DNA from: Burkholderiales bacterium
Lineage (GTDB): Bacteria; Pseudomonadota; Gammaproteobacteria; Burkholderiales; JAEUOS01
Length of the DNA stretch: 64,000 nt
Direction of reading: 5' to 3'
Assembly (NCBI GenBank): GCA_016790635.1
Contig: JAEUOR010000002.1
Span: 274,777 to 338,776 of the forward strand
Shown: positions 44,741 through 53,785 of the stretch, in pieces
Position numbering within the stretch: the stretch's first letter is position 1
How the letters are laid out: every line of letters starts with the position of its first letter
Program-made: the position numbers and the translations under genes
The notes under the pieces: generated by a model
Seen by the model: only the letters and a program-made list of their open reading frames with translations
What the model was told of the DNA's origin: nothing
Database searches by the model: none

Positions 44741-45361
44741 ATGTCGAAAGCGCTGACACCTTTGCACCAAGACCTCCGCGAGGCTCTTTTTGCTCACGTG
44801 GGTACGAATCTCTTGCTCTACCAAAACCTCGAATGGACGCTCAAGGCTTTACTGCCGCTGATCGATTCTGGAGATGCCAAGCACAGTTTGGAGAATCTAC
44901 TGTCCCGGCAAAAGCGGCTGAAGCGACAGACGTTAGGCACGCTTGCCGGTCGATTGATCGCCGTTAGCAAAGGCAGCGATCCGGAATTCGGCCGCCTAGT
45001 GAAGAAGGTCGGCAAGGATCGGAACGACTTGGCGCATCACTTTTTGCGCAGCCAGAAAGTGGTTCTGGGGGATTCCGAGTCCTGCAAGAGGGCCATCGAC
45101 AGTCTCGTCGAACAGCGACAGGAGCTTCAACTTCTCACTTGTATGCTTCACAACCTGCTGGTCGGAAGTCTGCACGTGATAATTGAAGGCTCTTTTGCAG
45201 GTACGCCCGAATACGCTCAAGTGCGTCGGCTTCTCGATCAATTGAATGCGCAACTTCGAGGCGGTGCGGACCTCGACTGGATTCAGGAAATCGCCTGGGA
45301 GGAGGGTAGGCAGACAAAATCGACCGATTCACATCGAACGGGACTGAAGGATCGGCGATGA
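44741..45361 (+). CDS. Hypothetical helical protein with a HEPN-like R-x4-H motif
   Basis: A 206-residue mostly helical protein. KVGKDRNDLAHHFLRS near residue 91 contains RNDLAH, the R-x4-H pattern of HEPN ribonuclease folds, in a helix following a long amphipathic helix, as expected for that fold. No other domain was recognised. Codon use is less GC-biased than in the core genes, in keeping with transfer. The assignment rests on one short motif and could be chance. Confidence 0.55.
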   Translation: MSKALTPLHQDLREALFAHVGTNLLLYQNLEWTLKALLPLIDSGDAKHSLENLLSRQKRLKRQTLGTLAGRLIAVSKGSDPEFGRLVKKVGKDRNDLAHHFLRSQKVVLGDSESCKRAIDSLVEQRQELQLLTCMLHNLLVGSLHVIIEGSFAGTPEYAQVRRLLDQLNAQLRGGADLDWIQEIAWEEGRQTKSTDSHRTGLKDRR

Positions 45362-45885
45362 AGACAGAAGCGCCGCCCGCGAACTGAACTCAGGCCGAAC
45401 GGAAATTGGGGCCGGCTCGATTGCTCGCCCGGGTTTCCCATTCGAATCAAGGCGTTGGTGGGGTGCGACCGAGCTGAAGCCGAACCCGGACCCTGGTGAG
45501 CCTTGCAGGGGGAGGCAGTGGTGGCGCTCGGGGCTGTTCGCCGGTCGCGCAGAGTGGGCACAGGTGACGCGCGAACGCGGTGGCATGGGGGTGGTCATGG
45601 CCGCGTACGATAGGACGCGAGGCGCCACAACTCGGTACCGACCTGAGACCTTTCGCAAGGGGGCCATCGTGGCCCGGCCCGGCACCCGCACCGCGCCGCA
45701 CCTCGCCGCACCGCACAAAGTCGATTTGCGCGGAATCGCTCTAACCGACCGAAAACAGGCGTACTATCAAATTGATTTGGACATGGTGCTCCACCGATAG
45801 CTTCTACATGCTGCTTTTTGTGTCGTGGCTGGCGTACCGCTGGATTGAATGCGTTTTAGCCCCGAATCTGTATGGGAGGCACGAT
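45362..45885. other. Intergenic stretch with first copy of a diverged repeat
   Basis: No coding region was supported in these 524 bp; short open frames here lack codon bias and ribosome sites. Positions 45387-45491 resemble 48515-48628. The protease ribosome site GGGAGG lies at 45874-45879. Confidence 0.5.
45387..45491 (+). repeat. Diverged dispersed repeat, copy 1
   Basis: Shared blocks with 48515-48628 include GGCCGAACG-AAATT, GGGTTT(T)CC, TTCGAATCAAGGC and AAGCCGAAMCCGG in the same order and spacing. The two copies bracket the protease gene. By eye about two thirds of bases match. Confidence 0.45.
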
Positions 45886-48180
45886 ATGCGAAAACCTGGC
45901 CTTGTCCAATCCCTAGCCATTTCGATTTTGATTTTGGCGACTGGCGCAACAGCGTCGTACGCCCAACAAGAACCCGGCGCGGCAGCGAGTGAATCGGGGT
46001 CCGGATCAGGGACCCGAGCATCTGACAATCCAATCGGGTCCCTTTTTCGGGGTATCGGGAACGTTCTGACGAGCATCGTTTCGCCCAAGGCCAGTGAAAT
46101 TCGCCGGCAGATTGAAGCAGGACAGATCGTCCAGGCCGCACGCGCGGCAGAGGCAGATCCCAACGTGTTGGAGGGAGCAAGCGGGGCTGAATTGAAGGCT
46201 CTCATCGTCAAGAGTCTCAACACGAAACTTGCCCCTGAACTGAGCGACGCACTGTTGCAAATTCAAAGAGCCAACTTCTCGCCGGAATTACCCGCCACTT
46301 GGGCGGGGCCAACGACTGCAATCCGTAACGCAGAGTCAGTGTCGAAAAATTACGATTCCTTTGGTGTTCTTTCAAGAGCCGACGATAGGCTGCCCCAGCG
46401 GGCACAACTGGCAACGGCACTCAAGGATTTGATCGATGTGTGTGAAGCAAAATCGCAGATCGCCCTACTCGCGACTTTGAATCAGCAGTCCAGCAGGGAA
46501 CTCATTGGATATCCGGTTCCAATAAATAAAAGTCGGGTGCTTGCAGCTTCTAAAGAAAAAGTCCGTGAGGTATTGGCGACGCTTCCCGCACAACGCCTGG
46601 CGCAATTTTGGAAGGATCTCGGCAACGAACTCGCGATCGAAGAAAAGCGCTGGTTCGCTGAGCTATATCTCGGCAAAACTCTGGGCGACCGTGTCGCAGC
46701 AAGTGCAAGTTTCAAGGAGGTATCGACAACACTGCGAGAAGTGAAGGAATTGAGTCTTCCCGTTCCAGAAAGCCCGATCGAGGGCCTCGCGTTGATTCAT
46801 CTGCCGCCCACTAAAGGGGCTCAACAAGAGTTTGCTGTTAACTTCCAATCCGATCTACCGCTCGTGTTGAAAGTCGCCGCGGATGCGCCGATGGAAAGCA
46901 CGCTGGGTCCCAGCAATGCGCGATATGTGCTTGCCGTGCGCGTGAAAAGCGCCAGGGCAATTCGGAAGGTGCCGGAAAAGCAAGAGGTATCGTCCAAGTT
47001 CGAAAGCGGATCGAGGCAAGTGCCAAATCCGGCCTACGAGCAGGCACGCATCAACTATGTCAGCGCTGAAGCTGATTTCACGCGTCAGAAGATTCAAAAC
47101 GCGTCCACGCCGACCTATGGAGTCTTGGGCGCAGTTGCGAAGGCATTGTCTGAAGGCGCGGCTGCGGTGGTGCGAAATAGGGCGGCCGAAGCGCTCGCCG
47201 CAACGCCATCCATGCTAACTGAGCCGGTGTACACGTCGTATAACTTGACGGTCAGCAAGGTGGACTCAATCAGGGAGACGCAGATCGAGATATTTCTCGT
47301 GGATCGCGCCACCCAAAAATACACTCGTTTTGTTCAGCCAATCCAGGAGACAAAACGGTATGACCTTGCGTACAACATTCATGAGAAAGACGCTGACGGC
47401 CATCGTGGATCCTCGCGATATGCAAATGAGGAAGACATGGCCAAGTTTGAGCAGGCACCGCACGTCATCCCCGTGTCAGCGCTGTTCGCCACCGCAGAGG
47501 CGCCTACCGCCACAGTGGTCGCGAAGGAGTACGCTTCCGAAGCAGTGTTGATTCGAGACATTGATTCGACCGAAGCGGGAACGATTACAGTCGCGCTTCA
47601 GTCGCCGGCCGGTGGGGCGCCGTCCGCAGGTGGTCCTGTGAAAGATGATCCGCGCATGAATAGCGTGGTTGTGGTCAAGAGTCCGAAGGGAGCATTGGGC
47701 GCCGGTTTCTTTGTCGGTCCGGATCTGGTGATCACGAACGCACACGTGATGGACGGCGAGAAATTCGCCGAGATCAAGATGTATGGGGGCAAGGACGCGT
47801 TCGGCAAATTGCTCAAGGCGGATGTCTCCATGGACCTGGCGTTGATTCGCGTATCCGAGAAGGGCGCCCCCATTCGCTTTGTTGACGAACAGGTGACAGT
47901 GGGGAGCACGGTGGAAGCGATTGGCCATCCTCGCGGCCTGGAGTTTTCTTTGACACGCGGGATCGTGAGCGGCGTCCGCAAACGTGCTGTGTTGGGAGGC
48001 AAGGATGTGGTGTTGATCCAGACGGACGCCGCAATCAGTCCGGGGAACTCCGGTGGCCCACTTTATCTTGGTGAGCGTGTACTCGGCATCAACACATTGA
48101 AATTCACGGGACGAGGAGCGGAAGGACTGGGCTTCGCGGTCCACGCGGCGGAAATCCAGCGTTTCATTGCAACTGATTGA
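45886..48180 (+). CDS. Large exported trypsin-like (S1C) serine protease
   Basis: A 764-residue protein. The signal peptide MRKPGLVQSLAISILILATG ends at SYAQQ. A helical N-terminal region of about 550 residues is unlike DegP or any domain I recognise. The C-terminal 200 residues are a trypsin-like domain with catalytic H620 (TNAHV), D650 (MDLAL) and S722 (GNSGGP); there is no PDZ domain. GGGAGG 6 nt upstream supports the ATG at 45886 over the longer open frame. The base composition is lower in GC than neighbouring core genes, consistent with acquisition. Confidence 0.85.
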   Translation: MRKPGLVQSLAISILILATGATASYAQQEPGAAASESGSGSGTRASDNPIGSLFRGIGNVLTSIVSPKASEIRRQIEAGQIVQAARAAEADPNVLEGASGAELKALIVKSLNTKLAPELSDALLQIQRANFSPELPATWAGPTTAIRNAESVSKNYDSFGVLSRADDRLPQRAQLATALKDLIDVCEAKSQIALLATLNQQSSRELIGYPVPINKSRVLAASKEKVREVLATLPAQRLAQFWKDLGNELAIEEKRWFAELYLGKTLGDRVAASASFKEVSTTLREVKELSLPVPESPIEGLALIHLPPTKGAQQEFAVNFQSDLPLVLKVAADAPMESTLGPSNARYVLAVRVKSARAIRKVPEKQEVSSKFESGSRQVPNPAYEQARINYVSAEADFTRQKIQNASTPTYGVLGAVAKALSEGAAAVVRNRAAEALAATPSMLTEPVYTSYNLTVSKVDSIRETQIEIFLVDRATQKYTRFVQPIQETKRYDLAYNIHEKDADGHRGSSRYANEEDMAKFEQAPHVIPVSALFATAEAPTATVVAKEYASEAVLIRDIDSTEAGTITVALQSPAGGAPSAGGPVKDDPRMNSVVVVKSPKGALGAGFFVGPDLVITNAHVMDGEKFAEIKMYGGKDAFGKLLKADVSMDLALIRVSEKGAPIRFVDEQVTVGSTVEAIGHPRGLEFSLTRGIVSGVRKRAVLGGKDVVLIQTDAAISPGNSGGPLYLGERVLGINTLKFTGRGAEGLGFAVHAAEIQRFIATD

Positions 48181-48391
48181 AATTGTCGGCGGTGGCTGTA
48201 ATCGCCGCAGCCCGGGGCGTCGATCCTGTTTTAGTGGGACGCCAGTCACCTAGGATTTGGACAAGCGCGCCGAAGTCTGGTCGTACTGCCGACCATCGGA
48301 CAATTCATGCCGATCACTCGGCCTTTCGGCGGTGGGTCCGCCGAAAGATAAAGGCCCTCCGAAGAAGGCCCTTGAAATCAACATCTTGTTT

Positions 48392-48437
48392 TGGCTCCCC
48401 GACCTGGGCTCGAACCAGGGACCTGCGGATTAACAGT
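48392..48437 (-). repeat. tRNA-Asn 3' fragment, att-like site A
   Basis: 46 bases identical to the 3' part of the complete tRNA-Asn gene, from the anticodon loop through the T-arm to CCA. The 5' half is absent, so it is not a functional tRNA. This is the footprint left at the distal end of an element that integrated in tRNA-Asn. Confidence 0.88.
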
Positions 48438-48514
48438 ACAGGTCACGCGAATCCATCGCGGCAGCAAGCCCAAGAACCGCAACAGCTTTTTTTCACAAAA
48501 ACGAACCGCAGTAC

Positions 48515-48628
48515 CTGAGCTGAAACCGGGCCGAACGAAATTCTGAGCCCGTTCGGTCGGCCAACAGGGTTTTCCTTCCGAATCAAGGCAGTGCCCAAAA
48601 TCCCACCGAACGAAAGCCGAAACCGGGC
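48515..48628 (+). repeat. Diverged dispersed repeat, copy 2
   Basis: Counterpart of 45387-45491 with the same block order. It lies just beyond the tRNA-Asn fragment at 48392-48437. Confidence 0.45.
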
Positions 48629-48881
48629 GCCCAAGGGGAGGGAAGGGCGGCAAACTTGTGTCGCTCACTAGCCGCGGAGTGTGGGCCCACGTTTTGCGCA
48701 AGAGGGCAGCGTGGCGTTTAGCATGGCCTTGTGCGGAAGGTCGCGTGGTGGCTAAACCCGGCAACGACTCGGGCCCCCGTCTGCTTTTGCTTCGAAAACT
48801 GCCGGTGGACCCGAGCGACTGCATCCGGCAGTCCCCGACCCGAACCAGTCATTCAGGTTTCCTGTTTCCAGTCACACAGGC

Positions 48882-49871
48882 TTATTCGATCACCAGATGT
48901 GCGCGAAGAAGGAACGTTGTTGGCACCGTTATGTTCAGCGCCTTCGCCGCTTTCAGATTGACCGCAATTTCGTACTTCATGGGCAACTCGACTGGGATTT
49001 CCGCCGGGCTCATGCCTTTAAGTATCTTATCCACTTGCGCTGCGGCGCGGCGGAAATTTTCCTCGAACGGAAAACTGTAACTGGCTATGCCGCCTGCCTG
49101 CACCACCTCGCGCATGCCGTGAAATGTCGGCACTCGGTACTTATTCTGAAGTTCTGCAACATGGTCACGAAGGCCAATGAACGGCGCGAGCGGCGGCACC
49201 ACGACTGCCTGCGCTTTTGCCGCCACTGCCTGCTTGAATGCGGTTTCGATCTCTTCTTCTTTCGTGGCATGCACCAATATTGATTGGAAATGAAGCGCCT
49301 TGGACAGCATTTGCAAGTCATCAAGGTGGTGTTTTTGTGCAGGGTTTTTTGGGTTGACCAGGGTCGCTATACGAGTTGCAGCTGGAAGCACTCCCTTCAC
49401 AACTTCGTACAGTTTTTTGTTGATCTCTTCATTGAACGCGACGCCGGTGATGTTTCCTCCCGGACGACGATAACTTTGAAGGAATCCTTGGCCAACCGGG
49501 TCGCCTGCCGACGCAAACACGATCGGCACTGTGGAAGTCGCGTTCTGAGACGCGGCCACTCCGGGAGATCCGTGGGTGACAATCACCGTCGGCCCCAGCG
49601 CCAGCAGTTCAGCTGCAAGGGCCGGCAGCCTTTCAATCTGGTTTTCCGCCCATCGAACGTCGATTACGATGTCGCGCCCCTCGGCGTAGCCGAGTGACGT
49701 CAGGCCCATGCGGAATTCCTTGAGCAGATGGTCGTACGCTCTAGGCGTAGACGAAGAGAGGAAACCGATACGCCGAATGTTGACGGGCTGCTGAGCAAAC
49801 GACCAGATTGGCACCGCGAGTGCACCGGCGCCAAACGCCAATGCAAGTTTCCGACGAGAGTTCATGTCCAC
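48882..49871 (-). CDS. ABC transporter substrate-binding protein (ABC_sub_bind/TrpX-like)
   Basis: A 329-residue exported binding protein. MNSRRKLALAFGAGALAVP with twin Arg and a cleavage near FAQQ forms the signal. RRIGFLSSSTPRAYDHLLKEFRMGLTSLGYAEGRDIVIDVRWAE is the characteristic opening of this family, common in Rhizobiales and Burkholderiales. No permease or ATPase genes accompany it. It is the only gene in the segment between two tRNA-Asn fragments, so it may be cargo of an older insertion. Confidence 0.88.
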   Translation of the reverse strand: MDMNSRRKLALAFGAGALAVPIWSFAQQPVNIRRIGFLSSSTPRAYDHLLKEFRMGLTSLGYAEGRDIVIDVRWAENQIERLPALAAELLALGPTVIVTHGSPGVAASQNATSTVPIVFASAGDPVGQGFLQSYRRPGGNITGVAFNEEINKKLYEVVKGVLPAATRIATLVNPKNPAQKHHLDDLQMLSKALHFQSILVHATKEEEIETAFKQAVAAKAQAVVVPPLAPFIGLRDHVAELQNKYRVPTFHGMREVVQAGGIASYSFPFEENFRRAAAQVDKILKGMSPAEIPVELPMKYEIAVNLKAAKALNITVPTTFLLRAHLVIE

Positions 49872-50432
49872 CCCCAGGGCCGGAGGCTATTGATGGCTAT
49901 TGCCGTCGCTGCCGACCGATTATTGACCCGCTGTGGCGATTGATTTTTGACCAGGGTACGGAAGCCGTTCTGTGAAGGATCGCTGTGGATAAGTTTAGAG
50001 GTTTTCGGGTCGCGGACCTTCGGGCGTTGAGGTTGCCGGTTTGCTTTTGCGGTCTTGCGTGCAGGTCAGTCAGCAGAGGAAAAGCATCCAGAATGGATTG
50101 GCGAGAGTGCTGCCAGTGCGTGATCAAGGGAAAGGAGCACTCACTGGAAAGCGAAGTCGAAGCGCAATTTCTCGGCGGTACTCAAGCAGGCTGTATCGCC
50201 TACGAACACGTGCTCTTCGATTCGTTCGCGCTATGTCGAATAGTGTGAATGCGCCTTGTTATCTGTGAGGATGCTATTCGGCTTACGCACCCTCGCCACG
50301 GTGTCGTGTGGCTCAGCGCTGGAACCATATCGACCTGCGGACATTTCCATCCCGATCCTTCGGCCGTCCCAGTTCTGACCCACCAAAGAAAAAGGCCCTC
50401 CGAAGAAGGCCTTTCAAATCAACAGCTTGTTT
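49872..50432. other. Intergenic stretch with tRNA-Asn terminator
   Basis: No gene is supported; short open frames on both strands here lack ribosome sites and family resemblance. The segment ends with the tRNA-Asn terminator (50391-50414) that precedes att-like site B. Confidence 0.55.
50391..50414 (-). terminator. Displaced tRNA-Asn terminator
   Basis: On the minus strand AAAGGCC and GGCCTTT form a 7-bp stem with a 10-nt loop followed by a T-rich run. It lies 18 nt downstream of the tRNA-Asn fragment B, where the terminator of an intact tRNA gene would be. A less perfect copy is at 48351-48373 by site A. Confidence 0.75.
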
Positions 50433-50477
50433 TGGCTCCCCGACCTGGGCTCGAACCAGGGACCTGCGGATTAACAG
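50433..50477 (-). repeat. tRNA-Asn 3' fragment, att-like site B
   Basis: 45 bases identical to the 3' part of tRNA-Asn, extending from the CCA to within the anticodon loop. It marks the distal boundary of the phage-like element whose integrase lies next to the intact tRNA. Confidence 0.92.
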
Positions 50478-50566
50478 GCCGAGCGGGTGCGCGAATGAAC
50501 GCAATCATACACAAACCAGCAACAAGCGCGGCTAGGCCGCGCTGCATGCGCGAGGGCGCGAGTGAT

Positions 50567-52465
50567 TCAGCGCGGCGCCGCGAGCGCCCCGGCCAGGCCG
50601 GCGCGGAAGTTGCCGTCTTGTCGCGCGGCCGTCAGCACCACGTCGACGATCATGCGGCCCGCGTCGAAACGCGGTGCAGACGCCTGCGCCGAGACCGGCG
50701 GGCCTTTGTTGATGATGTTGACCTCGACATTGCCCATCGCGCCGTTGGGCACCACCGTGCCGGCCGCGCCGGGCACGAAGAGCTCGGGCCCACGCTCGCC
50801 GACCACGTAGGCGCCGCCGGCCTGCACCGGCCCGCCGCCGGCCCGGAAACCCAGGAACTGGAGGATGCCGTCGAAGAACCCCTCGCCCTCGGTCGGGCCG
50901 GACAGCAGCTGCGGGCCCGGCTCGCCGCGGATCAGGTCGCTGATGGACTGGCCGAAGGGCTCGGTGATGGTCTTGCGCGCGACGATGCGCAGCAGATCCT
51001 TGAGCACGCCCTGCAGCACGTCCTGCAGCTTGCGGCCCTCGACGATCGCGTCCTCGAAGGCCGAGGAGAAGGTCAGGCCCACGTCGCGCGCGAAGTTGTC
51101 GACCTCCTTGGTTTTCTTGGCCAGCGCGTCGAGGTAGCGCTGCCCCTCCTCGATCGCGCGCTCCTGCTCGTCGTCGATGGTCTTGTAGACCTGCTTCCAC
51201 ATTTCCGCGACGGCCTTGGCGGTCTCCTCCTGGCCCTCGAGCTGCTGCTTTTCCCAGGCGCGCCAGGCCTCGCTGATGTCGCGCGCGGCCTGCTCTTCGG
51301 CCTCGACCTGCGCGCGCGCAGCGCGTTCGTTTTCGGCGGTGCGGTCCTTCTCGCGGTTGGTCGCGGCCGGAGTGCCAGGCAGGACCAGTTGCGCACCGCT
51401 AGTCTTCAGCCTCTCGCGCTGGCGCGCGGCTTCTTGCTCGGCGCGCGTGGTCTCCTCGAGCACTTGGCGGTAGGCAAGCGTCGTTTTCAGCTCAGCTTCG
51501 ACACGGTTGAGCTCGCCGGTGAAGGTATTCACGCGCACCTGGTTTCCCTGGTTGCGCGCGGCCACGATGTCATTCTCGAGCTGCAGCTTTTTCTCGGTCA
51601 ATCGCACCAGGTCGGCGTCGTTCTTGTCCTGGTGCGTTCCGTACTTGTAGACGCTCAGGCCGGCGATGATGCCCGCGAGCTTGCCGCCCTCGATGGTGGC
51701 ATCTCGCATTGCGCGGGCGATCCCTTCAAGCTGCGGCATGAATCGCGAAGCCATCTCCATAGCCGCGCCCTCGGAGGCGAATTTCAATGTGCGCAGCTGG
51801 TCGTTGAAGGCCTCCATGCGCTGCGCGGTCTCGGTGGAGATCCGCAAGCCTAGCTTGGTCGCTTCGGACTGCAGAGATTCGATGCCCTCCCGACCTTGGT
51901 TCAGGAAGGGAATCCAAGCCTCCGCGCCTTTGCCCATGGCGAGAAACGCCGCGGTCGCCTTGTTCATGCCGTCTGGCGATTTCGCGACTGTATCCGCCAG
52001 TCGCTTCAGCACCTCATCCGCAGAGAGAACGCCTGCCCGCACCTCGGACGCCTCGATGCCAAACTGCCGCAGAAACTTCTCCCCTTTTTCGCCGTCGTTT
52101 GCCAGCTCGGTGACTTTGCGGCTCATCTTTGTCAGGCCGGACCCCAGGTCCTCCATGCTGATACCCGACAAGTCGGCCGCGTAGCGCAGCGTGGAAAGCG
52201 TTTCCACCGATACGCCGACGCGCTGGGACATTTTGTACAGCTGGTCCCCCAGACTGGCGCTGTCCTGGATCGTCTTCGCGAAGAATCCGGCGACGCCGGC
52301 CAGCGAAACACCGATACCGAGCGCCCCGAACCCCGCACTGATCTTACTGAGCGAGCCGGTGATGTCGCCGGCGGACTTCTGCGCGGACTGCGAGGCACGG
52401 GCGAGACCGGCCTGGAAATTGTCGGTCTTGGCGATGAGTTCAGCAACCAGGGGGGGGAGGGCCAT
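50567..52465 (-). CDS. Phage tail tape-measure protein
   Basis: A 632-residue protein. ALPPLVAELIAKTDNFQAGLARASQSAQKSAGDI is the lambda-GpH-like N-terminal pattern, followed by a hydrophobic segment ISAGFGALGIGVSLAGVAGFF. A long coiled-coil region (residues 290-450, rich in Glu/Arg/Ala) and a C-terminal RAGGGPVQAGGAYVVGERGPELFVPG segment are also typical. AGGA at 6 nt precedes ATG 52465. It would set tail length and enter the host cell during injection. It is the last gene before att site B. Confidence 0.88.
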   Translation of the reverse strand: MALPPLVAELIAKTDNFQAGLARASQSAQKSAGDITGSLSKISAGFGALGIGVSLAGVAGFFAKTIQDSASLGDQLYKMSQRVGVSVETLSTLRYAADLSGISMEDLGSGLTKMSRKVTELANDGEKGEKFLRQFGIEASEVRAGVLSADEVLKRLADTVAKSPDGMNKATAAFLAMGKGAEAWIPFLNQGREGIESLQSEATKLGLRISTETAQRMEAFNDQLRTLKFASEGAAMEMASRFMPQLEGIARAMRDATIEGGKLAGIIAGLSVYKYGTHQDKNDADLVRLTEKKLQLENDIVAARNQGNQVRVNTFTGELNRVEAELKTTLAYRQVLEETTRAEQEAARQRERLKTSGAQLVLPGTPAATNREKDRTAENERAARAQVEAEEQAARDISEAWRAWEKQQLEGQEETAKAVAEMWKQVYKTIDDEQERAIEEGQRYLDALAKKTKEVDNFARDVGLTFSSAFEDAIVEGRKLQDVLQGVLKDLLRIVARKTITEPFGQSISDLIRGEPGPQLLSGPTEGEGFFDGILQFLGFRAGGGPVQAGGAYVVGERGPELFVPGAAGTVVPNGAMGNVEVNIINKGPPVSAQASAPRFDAGRMIVDVVLTAARQDGNFRAGLAGALAAPR

Positions 52466-52574
52466 CTTCTTCCTTTCGAGGTCAAAAGCGGCGCCGTGGC
52501 GCGGAAACGATGTATCGCCTGGTAGGTGCACACGTTTGCACCTGCCAGGCGAGTGTTGTTACCTCTGAGCCTGG

Positions 52575-53714
52575 TCAGCTCGCCGCGAACTTCATCAGCT
52601 TGATCGCCCGCGTGTCGCGCACGCACCCACCGACCCGCCGGGTGGTGTAGAAGCACACGTGCGGCTTTGCCGTGTACGGATCCCGCAGCATTCCAGAGTT
52701 GCGATCGGTGATCACGTAACCGCGCTGGAAGTTGCCGAAGGCGATCGACAGGCTGTTCGCCTCGATATCGGGCATGTTCTCGTCTTCGTACACGGGATAC
52801 CCGAGGAGCCGGTCGGCCTCGCCCTTCTCGATGCCAGCGCGCCAGATGTAGTTGCCTTGGCCGTCCTTCATGATGCGGACCTGCTCGAGGGTGTTGGTAT
52901 TGAGAAGCCAGACCGCGCCCTTGCGATACGCGGGCTTGAGCGCGTGCACCAGCTTGACCAGCTTGTCGGCTGGGTTCGACCCCGCGAAGGCGCCGCTGGC
53001 GCCGCTGGCCACGTACTGCAGGTCATCATCGGCCCGCGTGCCGTCCGCGCTCGAGGAGATGTCGTAGGTGAGAATCCCGCGCGGCCGGTTGATGCCCGTG
53101 CCGCTGATCCAAGCGCTTCCTTCGCCGGCGGCGAAGGCCTCGGCCAGCTCGTCGATCAGCCAGCCCTCGAGATCGAACACCGAGTCATCGAGCAGGCGCT
53201 GCGAAACCTTCGGATTGGCGTAGATCTCGCCCATCGGCGGCTTGATCTCTTGGAAGTCCGGACTGTCGGTCTCGGGCCGAGCTTCGCGCTCGCCGGCCCA
53301 AGAGGTGCCGGTACCACCGACGCTGTGCAGCATCGAGAATTCGCCGCTGGAGACCGGGATCACGCGCGCGACCTGGCGCATGGGCGAGAACTCGCGCAGC
53401 ACCCTGCTGACCGCGTCGTCGATCTCGGTCGGGACCAGGTAGCCGCCGGCCGGGCCGCTGTCGGTAGCCATCGCCTTGGCTTCGACGCCGGCCGTGCGCC
53501 CGGAGCGCAGAAAGCCGAGGAACGAGTTCTTGTACTCGTCGTCGCCGCCAAGCCCTCCGCCGGCGCCTGCACCGGGGCGGTTCATGCGCCTCTCGAAGTC
53601 GTCCATGCGGCGCACGTGGTCTTCATGGCGTCGGTCGTACCGGGACTTGAATTGCTCGATGGCAGCGGTTTGCTCGCGGACAAGGCGTGCGATTTCATCA
53701 GCGTCGTCAATCAT
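52575..53714 (-). CDS. HK97-family major capsid protein
   Basis: A 379-residue capsid subunit. The first 75 residues are a charged helical scaffold-like delta domain, and TDSGPAGGYLVPTEIDDAVSRVLREFSPMRQVARV is the signature start of the HK97 fold; GTGTSWAGE, NPKVSQRLLDDSVFDLEGWL and GNFQRGYVITDR follow. The maturation protease and portal genes that usually precede it are missing. The upstream neighbour is an unknown 175-residue protein. Confidence 0.93.
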   Translation of the reverse strand: MIDDADEIARLVREQTAAIEQFKSRYDRRHEDHVRRMDDFERRMNRPGAGAGGGLGGDDEYKNSFLGFLRSGRTAGVEAKAMATDSGPAGGYLVPTEIDDAVSRVLREFSPMRQVARVIPVSSGEFSMLHSVGGTGTSWAGEREARPETDSPDFQEIKPPMGEIYANPKVSQRLLDDSVFDLEGWLIDELAEAFAAGEGSAWISGTGINRPRGILTYDISSSADGTRADDDLQYVASGASGAFAGSNPADKLVKLVHALKPAYRKGAVWLLNTNTLEQVRIMKDGQGNYIWRAGIEKGEADRLLGYPVYEDENMPDIEANSLSIAFGNFQRGYVITDRNSGMLRDPYTAKPHVCFYTTRRVGGCVRDTRAIKLMKFAAS

Positions 53715-53785
53715 GGAAGGGCTCCTGGTGGTTTTTCTGCGAGAGGTCGCAGGGTGGCGAAAGAATATGAAACCGGATTCCCGGT

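Larger units (their letters stand above)
48181..48881. other. Intergenic stretch with tRNA-Asn 3' fragment
   Basis: No gene is supported in these 701 bp. They hold a degraded copy of the tRNA-Asn terminator (48351-48373), the 3' tRNA-Asn fragment (48392-48437) and the second copy of the diverged repeat (48515-48628). Confidence 0.6.
48438..50432. mobile_element. Possible remnant island between two tRNA-Asn fragments
   Basis: Two kilobases lie between att-like sites A and B. They contain only an ABC binding-protein gene and non-coding DNA; there is no integrase. The segment could be the remainder of an older insertion in the same tRNA. The GATTGATTTTTGACCAG at 49937-49953 recalls flanks of IS21-type elements, but no transposase is present. 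Confidence 0.4.

Noticed and set aside
48392..48437. Additional tRNA genes at the two tRNA-Asn-like sites
   Set aside because: Only the 3' half is present at 48392 and 50433; D-arm and 5' acceptor strand are missing.
49937..49953. Insertion-sequence end of IS21 type
   Set aside because: Only a short flank-like motif is seen, without inverted ends, target duplication or transposase.
49985..50248. Short open frames on both strands between the ABC binding-protein gene and att site B
   Set aside because: They lack ribosome sites, codon bias and similarity to anything known; the segment was left as intergenic.
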